64,000 bases of DNA, from NCBI RefSeq assembly GCF_000178855.1, contig NZ_ADVG01000002.1, forward strand, positions 434,001-498,000. The letters are read 5' to 3'. The first letter of the stretch is position 1. Each line of letters starts with the position of its first letter. The notes below the pieces were generated by a model, which had not been told where the DNA came from, did no database searches, and worked only from the letters and a program-made list of their open reading frames with translations. The DNA comes from Ktedonobacter racemifer DSM 44963. Lineage in GTDB: Bacteria; Chloroflexota; Ktedonobacteria; Ktedonobacterales; Ktedonobacteraceae. Shown one piece after another: positions 18,215 to 26,598 of this stretch. The position numbers were made by a program, and so were the translations under genes.

Positions 18215-19810
18215 ATGGAAACATATGATATCGTTATCATTGGTAGCGGTCACAATGCGCTCGTTACCGCAGCCTACCTCACACGCGCGGGACGCAGTGT
18301 CCTCGTGCTGGAGAAAAATGATCGCCCAGGGGGGCTGGTTCGCACGGATGAGTTGACACTTCCCGGCTTTAAACACGACGTCTATTCTGCTGCACATCCC
18401 CTCTTCCTCACTGGACCAGCCTATGCTGATCTCGGAGACGCACTGACAAAGCGGGGATTGCATTATTTAAATACCGATCTACCAACGGGTGTATCCCTGG
18501 AAGATGGTCAAACAGCGGTGTTTCCACGGTCTATCGAGGCACTCATCACAGAGGCGGAGCGACTTGCTCCCGGTGATGGAGCTACCCTCATTCGTCTACT
18601 GGAATCGCTCAACCCTTATGTGAACGATGTTTTCTCTCTATTTAATCTGGATCTTACCTCACCTAGCGCACAGGAGATCCTAACGCGTCTACTGCATGAT
18701 GAGAAGCATCCCGGCTATTCATCCTTTGCCGCTTCGCTATTTGATACTGCGCGCACTGTACTCAGTCCTTTCCAGTCTTCAGTCTTGCGCGCAATGCTTG
18801 CCCCCTGGACCATGCATATGGGACGCACTCCCGACGAAGCCGGCAGCGGTATCTGGGTTAAACTCATCGTGTTGGCATTAATGGGAGGGGGCATGCCAAT
18901 ACCCGAGGGGGGAAGCGAAATGCTGGCGCGCGCGCTGACACAACTGGTGATAGATCAGGGGGGAGTAATACGCACGCAGGCTCACGTCAATCGTATCCTT
19001 GTAGAACACGGGCAAGCCTCGTGCGTACGTACAACCAGCGGTGAAGAGTTCCGTGCGCGCCAGGCCGTCGTTGCTTCGATGAATCCAGATCAGCTCTACC
19101 TCTCTCTGCTTGCTGATACAGATGTCGATGAATCTCTGCGTACACAGGCCAAACAGTTCAGGTATGGACGTGGATGTGTGCAGATTCACCTGGCGCTTAG
19201 TGAGCCGCCACGTTGGCCAGACGAGCGCTTCAGTAGCGTGGGACAGCCACACTTAACGGATGGACTCGATGGGTGCACCCTCGCCATTGCCCAAGGAATG
19301 GCCGGCTTACTTCCGGTAAAACCGACGTTTACTGTGGATTGCCCAACGAACCTCGATCCGTCACGTGCACCGGAAGGGAAATCCATTATGCGCGTTCAGG
19401 TCCTTGAGGTGCCCACTCACCCTCGGGGTGATGCTGCCGATCTGATCGATGTAGGTGACGGAACGTGGACACACGACCTTACTGAACGCTTTGCGGAGCG
19501 AGTCATTGATATTGTGGGAAGGCATATTCCAAATATTCCTGGTGCTATTATCGGTCACGCTGTGATTACACCCGATACACTGGCACAGTTCAGCCCCAAT
19601 CAAGGCCCGGGTGATCCATATGGAGGTGCACATGATCTGGCTCAGAGCTACCTCTTCCGCCCGCTTCCCAGTCAACCAGGGCATAACTCTCCAATACCCA
19701 ATCTCTTTCTGTTGGGAGCAGCAACATGGCCAGGGCATGGAATTAACGGGGGCTCAGGCTACATTGTCGCGCAACAGCTCTTGAATGCGTCCCCCGAAGA
19801 GATACGATAG
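18215..19810 (+). CDS. NAD(P)/FAD-dependent oxidoreductase (phytoene desaturase/PYROXD2-like)
   Basis: 531 residues. The N-terminal Rossmann FAD-binding signature is METYDIVIIGSGHNALVTAA with LVLEKNDRPGGLVRTDELT following. A C-terminal FAD-contact segment, NLFLLGAATWPGHGINGGSG, is typical of the carotenoid desaturase/amine-oxidase-like branch. The start at 18215 has AAGGAG nine bases upstream; an in-frame extension to 18158 is not needed. No carotenoid genes are adjacent, so the PYROXD2-like label describes the family rather than the substrate. It is probably monocistronic, since the sequence after it is a decayed GH3 remnant on the opposite strand. Confidence 0.88.
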   Translation: METYDIVIIGSGHNALVTAAYLTRAGRSVLVLEKNDRPGGLVRTDELTLPGFKHDVYSAAHPLFLTGPAYADLGDALTKRGLHYLNTDLPTGVSLEDGQTAVFPRSIEALITEAERLAPGDGATLIRLLESLNPYVNDVFSLFNLDLTSPSAQEILTRLLHDEKHPGYSSFAASLFDTARTVLSPFQSSVLRAMLAPWTMHMGRTPDEAGSGIWVKLIVLALMGGGMPIPEGGSEMLARALTQLVIDQGGVIRTQAHVNRILVEHGQASCVRTTSGEEFRARQAVVASMNPDQLYLSLLADTDVDESLRTQAKQFRYGRGCVQIHLALSEPPRWPDERFSSVGQPHLTDGLDGCTLAIAQGMAGLLPVKPTFTVDCPTNLDPSRAPEGKSIMRVQVLEVPTHPRGDAADLIDVGDGTWTHDLTERFAERVIDIVGRHIPNIPGAIIGHAVITPDTLAQFSPNQGPGDPYGGAHDLAQSYLFRPLPSQPGHNSPIPNLFLLGAATWPGHGINGGSGYIVAQQLLNASPEEIR

Positions 19811-19914
19811 GATGGCGTCCCGCGGAAGAGCTCGATTTACAGCAGTTTCGGCGCTTCCTTCCCGTCGCGAAAAGGGATAAGATGGCAAATTGCCACCCAG
19901 CCGCTATGCCCTCT

Positions 19915-20505
19915 GCGCGTGGATCTGATCCGCCTGGTCTTAAGGCGAACAGCGGCGAAGTTGGGGCGTCGATGTACCCATCGAAGAACATCGCGCGATC
20001 GCCCCCGGCGCGGGTTCCCACGTAGTTTGGCACCTGCCCGACCACGCGTGGCATGCTGACGGGCAGACCGTCCACTCGGATTTGCTTTCCCGGTTAGCAC
20101 ATCGGCCAGGCCGTTGCCGCCTTCCTCCCCTGCTGGAAATAGCTGGAGGAGTGCACTGGCCTGGTGTGCGACCGCGGCCAGCGTATGGACGCGCCCGCTG
20201 AGCACGACGACGACCAGGGGTGCACCGCTGGCAGCGAGCGCTTCAATCGGCTCGGGCTGCACACCAACCGGTGAGGTCAAGATTGGTTGCATCGTTGGCC
20301 TCGCCGACCGTAACCGGGCGCAGCAGACCGCTCCGTCCGGCGACCACAACCACGGCGACATCGGCATCACGCGCTGCCTGCACCGCTGCGGCGAAACCGG
20401 AGCGGTCATCGCCCAGGACCTCACAAGCCCTTTGCATACTGTATCTCTACATCTTGCCCCAGTGCCGCATGCAAACCCGCCAGCGGGGTTACAAAAACCA
20501 CCAAC
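19915..20505 (-). pseudogene. GH3 beta-glucosidase C-terminal-domain remnant with several frameshifts
   Basis: Read right to left, four frames assemble a glycoside hydrolase family 3 C-terminal domain: TPLAGLHAALGQDVEIQYAK, then CEVLGDDRSGFAAAVQAARD and ADVAVVVVAGRSG, then VQPEPIEALAASGAPLVVVV with LFPAGEEGGNGLADVLTG, then LPVSMPRVVGQVPNYVG with PTSPLFAL. At least three frame changes separate the pieces. The N-terminal catalytic barrel and the terminal fibronectin-like domain are absent. It is clearly a dead gene, left between the FAD oxidoreductase and the acyl-CoA ligase. Confidence 0.75.
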
Positions 20506-20596
20506 AAGCAAATGGTAAATATGAAATTGCTTGTGAGGCCAATTCAGAGTATATCGTTTGCTTGCTGTAACCTCGTTGCGCATCCCGTGGGCATTA

Positions 20597-22378
20597 CTAC
20601 TCCACCTGGAGCTTTCTTCTGAGCACCTTGCCTACCAGGGACTTGGGCAGTTCGTCGCGGAATTCAAGCATCTTGGGCATTTTATATGCCGCAAGCCGCT
20701 GCTTACAAAACGCGAGTATACTCTGCTTGTTTGCTTCGTCTGGCTGATAGCCGTCTTTGAGGACGATGAAGGCGGCGACTGTCTCTCCCCGGTACGCGTC
20801 GGCGATCCCTTTCACCGCTGCCTCTTCGACGGCAGGATGCTGGAAGAGTACCTCCTCGACTTCACGCGGATAGACATTGAAGCCGCTGGCGATGATCATG
20901 TCCTTCGCGCGCTCGACCACGTAGAAGTAGCCATCTTCGTCCATTCTGCCAAGGTCGCCCGTACGCATCCAACCATTGGTGAAGAGAGCCCTTGTCTCCT
21001 CTTCACGCTTCCAGTATCCACGCATGATGTTCGGCCCCTTCACCACAATCTCCCCCACTTCGCCGATAGGGAGGGGATCGCCCGTCTCGGCATTGAGGAT
21101 CGCGGCCTCAACGTTCGGCAGGGGGAGGCCGATACTGCCATTGCGTGACTTCTCGGTCAGGGGATTACAGTGCGTGACCGGCGCGGCTTCGCTTAAGCCG
21201 TACCCCTCGACAAGCTTTCCCTGCGTCATGGCGTTGAAGTCGTTTTGTACCTGGGCTGGCAGCGGCGCGGCTCCACTGATGCTGTATTTGATTGACTGCA
21301 TGAAGTCAAGATTTTTCTCCTTGCCCAGTTCGCGCATGATAGCAATATACATCGTCGGAATGCCGGGGAACATGCTTGGACGATAGCGGCGCAGGGCTCG
21401 CGCGACCTCTTTGGGCTGAAAGCGCGGCAGCAGAATGAGCGTCGCTCCCGCGTAGATCCCCAGGTTCATACAGACTGTCATGCCATAGGCATGGAAAAAA
21501 GGGGCCACACAGACGGCGCTTTCCTGTCCCTCTTTGCCCTTGGGGACCCATTTCGTCGTTTGTAGCGTATTGGCCAGCAGGTTGCGATGGGTCAACATCG
21601 CGCCTTTGGCGATGCCTGTGGTCCCGCCGGTATATTGCAGGACCGCCAGGTCGTCGCTCTTTACAGGCACGGGCTTGAAGGTCGCCACTTCGCTGTCCGT
21701 GGTCCGTGCCTGCATCTCCTTCATGAGGTGCAGGCACGGATCGGCCCGCAGCTCTTTGAACGTCAGTTTGGGAGAAGGCGGCTTGCTACGCAACTGGGTA
21801 AGTGGATACAGGGCACGCAGGATGGGGGAGAAGTAATCCGTGACGCTAGTAATAATGATATGCTCTACTGGTATGCGCGAGCGCGCGTTGCGGACGATGG
21901 GATAGAACATGTCCAGCATGATCAGGATGCGCGCGCCCGAGTCGCTGAGTTGATGCGCGAGTTCATGCTCGGTGTAGAGCGGGTTGGTGGGAACCGCGAC
22001 CGCGCCGATTTTGAGAATGGCAAAAAACGCGATAGGGTACTGAGGAATGTTGGGCAGGGAAAGAGCAACGCGGTCTCCCGGCTGTATTCCCAGGCGCTGG
22101 AGTTGAATGGCGAAGGCATGCACCAGGGTAAAGAAGCGAGCATAGGTAATCCTGGTGTTATAGTAGATAAACGCCGTCTGGTCAGGGAAACTTTTGGCCA
22201 CATCATCAAGAATCCAGGTCAATGACTCATCGGGAAGGTCGATTAAATCCGGGACGCCCTCTTCATAGTGGCGCACCCAGGGATGGCTTCGCAAATACGC
22301 TTCCCGATCACTGGCTTGCCTATTGAATAATTGTTGACGACCGGTCTGAACATCTGGAATAGAGAGTGCATCAGGCAT
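20597..22378 (-). CDS. long-chain fatty-acid--CoA ligase (AMP-forming)
   Basis: 593 residues of the ANL superfamily, which activates a carboxylic acid as acyl-AMP and transfers it to CoA. The P-loop YTGGTTGIAKGAMLTH, the motif GYGLSEAAPVTH, the hinge TGDLGRMDEDGYFYVVER and the C-terminal catalytic lysine region LPKSLVGKVLRRKL are all present and intact. The architecture resembles FadD-type long-chain ligases, although medium-chain or aryl substrates cannot be excluded. AAGGAGGAGG lies about 12 bases upstream. It follows the cytochrome P450 on the same strand (79-base gap) and probably belongs to the TetR-P450-ligase operon, which would oxidise and activate a fatty-acid-like compound. Confidence 0.9.
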   Translation of the reverse strand: MPDALSIPDVQTGRQQLFNRQASDREAYLRSHPWVRHYEEGVPDLIDLPDESLTWILDDVAKSFPDQTAFIYYNTRITYARFFTLVHAFAIQLQRLGIQPGDRVALSLPNIPQYPIAFFAILKIGAVAVPTNPLYTEHELAHQLSDSGARILIMLDMFYPIVRNARSRIPVEHIIITSVTDYFSPILRALYPLTQLRSKPPSPKLTFKELRADPCLHLMKEMQARTTDSEVATFKPVPVKSDDLAVLQYTGGTTGIAKGAMLTHRNLLANTLQTTKWVPKGKEGQESAVCVAPFFHAYGMTVCMNLGIYAGATLILLPRFQPKEVARALRRYRPSMFPGIPTMYIAIMRELGKEKNLDFMQSIKYSISGAAPLPAQVQNDFNAMTQGKLVEGYGLSEAAPVTHCNPLTEKSRNGSIGLPLPNVEAAILNAETGDPLPIGEVGEIVVKGPNIMRGYWKREEETRALFTNGWMRTGDLGRMDEDGYFYVVERAKDMIIASGFNVYPREVEEVLFQHPAVEEAAVKGIADAYRGETVAAFIVLKDGYQPDEANKQSILAFCKQRLAAYKMPKMLEFRDELPKSLVGKVLRRKLQVE

Positions 22379-22457
22379 AGATCGTGAGCCTCCTCCTTGT
22401 TGGTACTGGTCGAACGATGTATCTGGCCTTCCTCCTCAGCACCGCAGTGGCGAGAGA

Positions 22458-23879
22458 TCATTCCCTTAAGAGCCCCTCGCTTTGTGCAGTTGTTGGTACC
22501 TGGGCCTTTTCCGCTTGAGATACTGACGAACAACGCTTATGCAGCGTCATTTTGATACCATATTGGGGGCGCAGGGTAACGGCAGGTTGAAACTTGACAC
22601 GCGCCCCAGGCGCCAGGCGCGCCTCCCAGTGCTGAGACAGGGTCGCCAGGAGCAAAATGCTCTCGGTCCAGGCGAAGGCCTCGCCAATACAGAGGCGCGG
22701 TCCACCACCGAAGGGAAAATACGCGAACTTTGGGCGCGTCGCCTGGGCCTCAGGCGTCCAACGCTCGGGATCGAATTTCTCCGGCTCAGGATAGAAGCGT
22801 GGGTCATGATGCACTACGTACTGGCTCATCACCACCCTTGACCACTTAGGAAGAGAGATGCCGCGTAGCGTAGTGTCCCGAGTAACACGTCGATCAATGG
22901 CCCAGACGGGCGGGCAGAGACGCATCGACTCCATCAAGACCTGCTCGGTATAGGTCAAGCGTGGAAGGTCCTCAATGGTTGCCGTGCGGCCCGCCAGCAC
23001 GGTATCGACCTCTTGCTGGACCTTCTCGCGCACCTCTGGATGTTGCGCCAGGAGATACCACGTCCAGGTCAGGGCATTCGAGGTCGTCTCATGACCCGCC
23101 AGGAACAGGGTCATCACCTCGTCGCGCAATTGCTGGTCATTCATGACGTTCCCCTCCTCGTCTCGCGCCATCAAGAGCATAGAGAGGAGGTCGCCCTGGT
23201 CGATTCCCTGTTGGCGATGTTCATCGATGATGCGATAGACCACTTTGTCGAGCCGCTCACGCGCGCGTCGCAGGCGCGCGTGAATGGGGAGAGGCAAGCG
23301 TTCGACCAGCTCCCCCACAGGCGAGAGACCCAATTTGCGAAAAGCCTCCATAGCGGTCACGAGCGCAGCCTGGACCGTGTTGGCCTCCTCCCCAACATCC
23401 GTGTTGAACAGTGTCTTCCCGACAATGACCAGCGTTAACTGCATCATCTCCTGAGACATATCCACAGTTGCGCCATCTTGCCAGGCGTGTGCTTGCTGCT
23501 GCGCTGCCTCAACCATTGCCTGGGCATAGCTGGCGATGCGCCGCCGGTGAAAGGCTGGTTGAACCAGTCGCCGCTGCTGCTTATGCGCGGCGCCATCATT
23601 GGTAATCAGGCCCTTGCCAAGCATACGCTCGAGGATCATGACCCCTTCGCCCTTGCGAAAGTTTTCGTGCTGCACCACAAGCAGCTCGCGGATATCATCG
23701 GGATGATTGAGGAAAAAGACCTTATTGCGCCCCGCCTGGAAGTAAAAGACATCCCCATATTTGCGCGCCAGGCGTAAAGGGGTGTTCAGTGGATCATGGA
23801 AGAGGAGGAATGAAAAAGCTTCACTCCTCGTCAGGCACGGAACAGCGCGGGAGGGAGTCGTTTGAACGTGTTGTGCCAA
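22458..23879 (-). CDS. cytochrome P450
   Basis: 473 residues from a TTG start at 23879. The I-helix oxygen-binding motif is LFLAGHETTSN, the K-helix ExxR is ESMR, and the heme-ligand loop is FPFGGGPRLCIGEAFA with the axial cysteine. It is close in pattern to CYP102/CYP4-like fatty-acid hydroxylases. The TTG is preferred because AAGGAG sits seven bases before it and P450 similarity begins shortly after it. The same frame stays open up to 23990, but those 37 residues look like an alpha/beta-hydrolase N-terminus (see separate entry). Downstream comes an acyl-CoA ligase and upstream a TetR gene. No ferredoxin or reductase partner is adjacent. Confidence 0.88.
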   Translation of the reverse strand: MAQHVQTTPSRAVPCLTRSEAFSFLLFHDPLNTPLRLARKYGDVFYFQAGRNKVFFLNHPDDIRELLVVQHENFRKGEGVMILERMLGKGLITNDGAAHKQQRRLVQPAFHRRRIASYAQAMVEAAQQQAHAWQDGATVDMSQEMMQLTLVIVGKTLFNTDVGEEANTVQAALVTAMEAFRKLGLSPVGELVERLPLPIHARLRRARERLDKVVYRIIDEHRQQGIDQGDLLSMLLMARDEEGNVMNDQQLRDEVMTLFLAGHETTSNALTWTWYLLAQHPEVREKVQQEVDTVLAGRTATIEDLPRLTYTEQVLMESMRLCPPVWAIDRRVTRDTTLRGISLPKWSRVVMSQYVVHHDPRFYPEPEKFDPERWTPEAQATRPKFAYFPFGGGPRLCIGEAFAWTESILLLATLSQHWEARLAPGARVKFQPAVTLRPQYGIKMTLHKRCSSVSQAEKAQVPTTAQSEGLLRE

Positions 23880-23899
23880 GATGTTACTCCTTGTACTCT

Positions 23900-23990
23900 G
23901 AGAAAGAGGCTCTCCCTGGCCCACTACCCGGTAGTGAACCGGCACGCCATCAATCATGATCGTTTGCTGGAAATCTTTAAAAGCTTTCAC
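23900..23990 (-). pseudogene. N-terminal stub of an alpha/beta hydrolase fused in frame ahead of the P450
   Basis: The first 30 codons after the TetR gene read IMIDGVPVHYRVVGQGEPL, the usual opening of alpha/beta-hydrolase-fold enzymes just before the HG oxyanion strand. After this the sequence changes to SQSTRSN and then the P450. A GTG at 23990 could start a fused P450 of 510 residues, but a better signal starts the P450 at 23879. This looks like the scar of an internal deletion that removed most of a hydrolase gene. Confidence 0.55.
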
Positions 23991-23992
23991 TA

Positions 23993-24616
23993 TCAGGGTT
24001 CATGGGAACCTCCACGCAATAGCATAGCGAAGGCCGCGGTGGCCAGGTCGCAGAGTTCCTCCTGGTCGATACAACGCTGATTGAGCCAGGCAATACTTGT
24101 GGCCTCAACAAAGCCGATCCACCCATTGATGGCGATCCGCTGCCTCGGAGAGAGGGGGCGGCCACGCATGATGTTTTCGGAGACGCGCTGAACATAGGAC
24201 TGGCGCACATTGTCCATAATAGCCGCGACCTGCGCATCCACGCCGATGCCTCCCCGGAGCAGTGCCATGTACGCAGTCGCGTGACGATCAACATAGCTAA
24301 AATAAGCCCTCAAGCTGCTCCGCAAGCGTTCCGTTGGCTCAAGACCTGGATCGGGCTCCGTCTCCCGGAGGAGTTGCTCCGCGGCATGCTGAATGACCGC
24401 CGCGTAAAAGTCGTGCTTGGTGGGAAAGTAGTAATAGAGGAGCCCCTTCGAGATATCCGCCGCAGCCGCGATATCATCAATGGAGATCTCTTCATACGAC
24501 CGGTTCCCGAATAAGTCCATGCCAATCTCAATTAAGCGTTGACGCCGTGGAACTCGCTTGTGCACTATGCTGGTTTCCTTCATTTTTTTATTTCCCAAGC
24601 CCATACGCTCAAGCAT
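23993..24616 (-). CDS. TetR-family transcriptional regulator
   Basis: 207 residues as read from 24616; M12 of this frame (MKETS) is an alternative start with a GGGAAA-type site upstream. The N-terminal HTH is RQRLIEIGMDLFGNRSYEE with ISIDDIAAAADISKGLLYYY and FPTKHDFY. The C-terminal domain resembles TetR_C_33-like ligand pockets. It is the first gene of the minus-strand P450/acyl-CoA ligase operon and probably its autoregulated repressor. It is divergent from another TetR gene at 24942, and a 29-bp perfect hairpin lies between them. TTGAA/TTCAA half-sites at 24678-24692 could be its operator. Confidence 0.88.
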   Translation of the reverse strand: MLERMGLGNKKMKETSIVHKRVPRRQRLIEIGMDLFGNRSYEEISIDDIAAAADISKGLLYYYFPTKHDFYAAVIQHAAEQLLRETEPDPGLEPTERLRSSLRAYFSYVDRHATAYMALLRGGIGVDAQVAAIMDNVRQSYVQRVSENIMRGRPLSPRQRIAINGWIGFVEATSIAWLNQRCIDQEELCDLATAAFAMLLRGGSHEP

Positions 24617-24677
24617 TCCCCAAGCCAGGGCATTCTGGTAACGTTGCCTGCGCTCTCATCTGGAGCATAACATAAAT

Positions 24678-24692
24678 TTGAACTAAATTCAA
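24678..24692. promoter_or_regulatory. candidate operator for the minus-strand TetR
   Basis: TTGAA-CTAAA-TTCAA is a 5-5-5 inverted repeat just upstream of the TetR gene, with a further TTCAA half-site about 20 bases on. Assignment rests only on symmetry and position. Confidence 0.3.
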
Positions 24693-24736
24693 TTCTGATT
24701 TTTATTCAAATTGTCTTCGCGCCTGCGGCACTCAAA

Positions 24737-24802
24737 GAGAAAGGGGTGGTGGGGTGGTTGTTGAGAAAATACACTCAACAACCACCCCACCACCCCTTTC
24801 TC
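24737..24802. repeat. perfect 29-bp inverted repeat between divergent TetR genes
   Basis: Arms 24737-24765 and 24774-24802 are exact reverse complements around the 8-base loop AAAATACA. The arms are strongly purine/pyrimidine biased (GGGGTGGTGGGG on one strand). Both flanking genes point away from it, so it is not an ordinary terminator. Confidence 0.8.
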
Positions 24803-24941
24803 CGGAAAGTAACCTTGTGAGCTGACAGGTGCGAGAAGTACATCGCGATCCTACGGGATAATGTACTTTATGTCCCTGGTGTGCTATTCTAAAAAAAACT
24901 TTGCAAAAGAATTTTTTACTCAACCAGGGGTAACAATACGT

Positions 24942-25523
24942 ATGCATCAAAACGCGAAGCATCCTAAAGTCGACCGCCGCGCCGAACTGCTCAAGGTCTC
25001 ACGAGAGATCATGGCCGAGAAAGGGTATGAAGCCACCACCGTTTCTGAAATTGTCGCCAAAGCGGGGGTCGCGCAGGGAACATTTTACTGGTATTTCCCT
25101 TCCAAAGCCTCCATTGTCAAAACCCTCACGATAGAGATGCAAAATGAGGTCCAGGCGGCGCTTATGCACGTGTTTACGGAGCCTCGTCCTATTGAGCAGA
25201 AGATCGAGAGGAGCATCAAAGAAATATTTGGCATTTTGAGTACGTATCGTGATGTACTTGCCCTGACCCATCTCGTCGAATCGGCTTCAGAGAATGAACT
25301 CGTCTTCGAGCCGTATCACCGCTTGATCTCCGAACTGCTTCGCTATGAGCAGACGCAAGGGACAATCAATAGTTCAATCGATCCCGCTATCTCCGCGACA
25401 CTCATTGTAGGGACGGTCTACTATGCCACACTTCAGTGCTATCTCTACAATTCACCGTTATCGATTGAACACTTTATCGAAGAAACCGCGCGATTTGTCT
25501 GCCGGGCGCTTGGAATAGATTGA
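24942..25523 (+). CDS. TetR-family transcriptional regulator
   Basis: 193 residues from ATG 24942. The N-terminal HTH is clear: RAELLKVSREIMAEKGYEAT, TVSEIVAKAGVAQGTFYWYF, PSKASIV. The C-terminal part is of the TetR_C_6/YfiR-like type (LTHLVESASENELVFEPYH). The frame runs back to 24861, but those residues lack TetR character and ATG 24942 fits family length; only a weak AGGGG sits upstream. It precedes the DUF6114/DUF6230 cluster on the same strand. A TGATTGA/TCAGTCA palindrome in the next promoter is a good candidate for its target, so it may control that cluster. Confidence 0.88.
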   Translation: MHQNAKHPKVDRRAELLKVSREIMAEKGYEATTVSEIVAKAGVAQGTFYWYFPSKASIVKTLTIEMQNEVQAALMHVFTEPRPIEQKIERSIKEIFGILSTYRDVLALTHLVESASENELVFEPYHRLISELLRYEQTQGTINSSIDPAISATLIVGTVYYATLQCYLYNSPLSIEHFIEETARFVCRALGID

Positions 25524-25637
25524 GGCGTCGCATATAGGCGCGATCCCGGCAGAGTTGAAAGCCGCGCCAATGCGCGCCTCACCCTTAGTAGTCATAACCT
25601 TGACCCCTTCCCATTTTTGCTATTTTTTCCCATGTGC

Positions 25638-25698
25638 TTGACAAATGCAGTGCTATCTTTTATTTTTGTATATAAGACCATTGATTGATAGTCAGTCA
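25638..25698 (+). promoter_or_regulatory. promoter and candidate TetR operator ahead of the DUF6114 gene
   Basis: TTGACA (25638-25643), a 17-base spacer and TATTTT (25661-25666) form a promoter. A palindrome TGATTGA-TAG-TCAGTCA (25682-25698, one mismatch between arms) follows at the start-site region, where a repressor would block transcription. The TetR gene just upstream is the obvious candidate regulator. Confidence 0.45.
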
Positions 25699-25737
25699 GT
25701 TTTTTTTCCTCAATGTAGAGAACAGGAGGCACTCGCG

Positions 25738-26382
25738 ATGGCCAATCAAGACGACCCAACCATCGCTGTGGTTCAGGCTAAGGACACCAATGCCGGGGGA
25801 GAAACGTCCGGCACAAAGCTCGCCACAGAACCCAAACACTGGTCTTGGAAACGCCCGTCAGCAGCACAACTGCGATCGGCCTTCCCCTTACGTCTTCCGT
25901 CACTTTCGCGCCCGGGGAAGAAGAAGACGAAGCAGAAGGACAACTGGCGAGAATGGTCACGTTTCAAATTGTGGCGCAGAACACGTCCATTCTCGGGATC
26001 AATCCTCATCATACTCGCGGGGCTCCTGGTCCTCTGGGGTCCGATTGAACTGCTTCCATTCGCGCTCTTACCGGGTAGTAATATTTGGGCTGGGTTGCTG
26101 GTGGGTGGCCTGCTCTTAGTCATGGGATTCATCCAGTTACTGGTCCCTTCCAACGCACTTGTTACCGGAGCAAGCGCCGTCGTACTTTCTCTCGTCTCTC
26201 TCCCTGTCGCCGCTGGCGGCCTGGGCTTAGGCATGTTACTGGGTATCATAGGTGGCGCTATGGGTGTTGCCTGGCAGCCTGTTTCCCGGTCCCGGAACCG
26301 TTCGTCTCAAAGCGTCACGAATTATAAACTCCCACGCAAGCTCCCAGGATGGATGAAGAAACCTTTTCCTCACTCACACTAA
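25738..26382 (+). CDS. DUF6114-like membrane protein
   Basis: 214 residues. A charged cytosolic N-terminus of about 85 residues is followed by three or four hydrophobic helices: GSILIILAGLLVLWGPIELL, WAGLLVGGLLLVMGFIQLLV, then ALVTGASAVVLSLVSLP and a Gly-rich segment GGLGLGMLLGIIGGAMGVAW. The segment FKLWRRTRPFSGSILIILAG matches the opening of DUF6114 proteins, which in Actinobacteria sit beside DUF6230 genes, as here. Function is unknown. AGGAGG lies about eight bases upstream. The conserved pairing suggests that this integral membrane protein works with the exported DUF6230 proteins encoded next, perhaps in envelope assembly; that is inference. Confidence 0.7.
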   Translation: MANQDDPTIAVVQAKDTNAGGETSGTKLATEPKHWSWKRPSAAQLRSAFPLRLPSLSRPGKKKTKQKDNWREWSRFKLWRRTRPFSGSILIILAGLLVLWGPIELLPFALLPGSNIWAGLLVGGLLLVMGFIQLLVPSNALVTGASAVVLSLVSLPVAAGGLGLGMLLGIIGGAMGVAWQPVSRSRNRSSQSVTNYKLPRKLPGWMKKPFPHSH

Positions 26383-26433
26383 CCATATTGATCACGAAAC
26401 TCAGCTTGTAGAATGTTCGTTGTAGTGCTGCAA

Positions 26434-26547
26434 GCCAGTTCAAGAAGGCATGGATGCCTTCTTCTGGCCAAGTTATCTGTGAACCAGACAAAAAAGCCAG
26501 TTTAAAGACATGGATGCCTTTCCCTGGCCGAATTGCCTGGTTCACAG
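26434..26547. repeat. duplicated palindromic leader ahead of the first DUF6230 gene
   Basis: Two imperfect direct copies of about 35 bases begin with GCCAGTT at 26434 and 26495. Each contains CATGGATGCCTT and ends in CTGGCC; the first also forms AAGGCATGGATGCCTT. They are nested within CTGTGAACCAG (26478-26488) and CTGGTTCACAG (26537-26547). The stretch can fold into alternative stems just 50-160 bases before the coding start, so a structured mRNA leader is possible. Confidence 0.5.
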
Positions 26548-26598
26548 TCAAAACAAGACGACCGTTTGCTATTTTGTTGAAAGCGGGTGTGCAACCTT

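Noticed and set aside
22458..23990. 510-residue P450 beginning at 23990
   Set aside because: The first 37 residues look like an alpha/beta hydrolase, and a TTG with a good ribosome-binding site starts the P450 at 23879.
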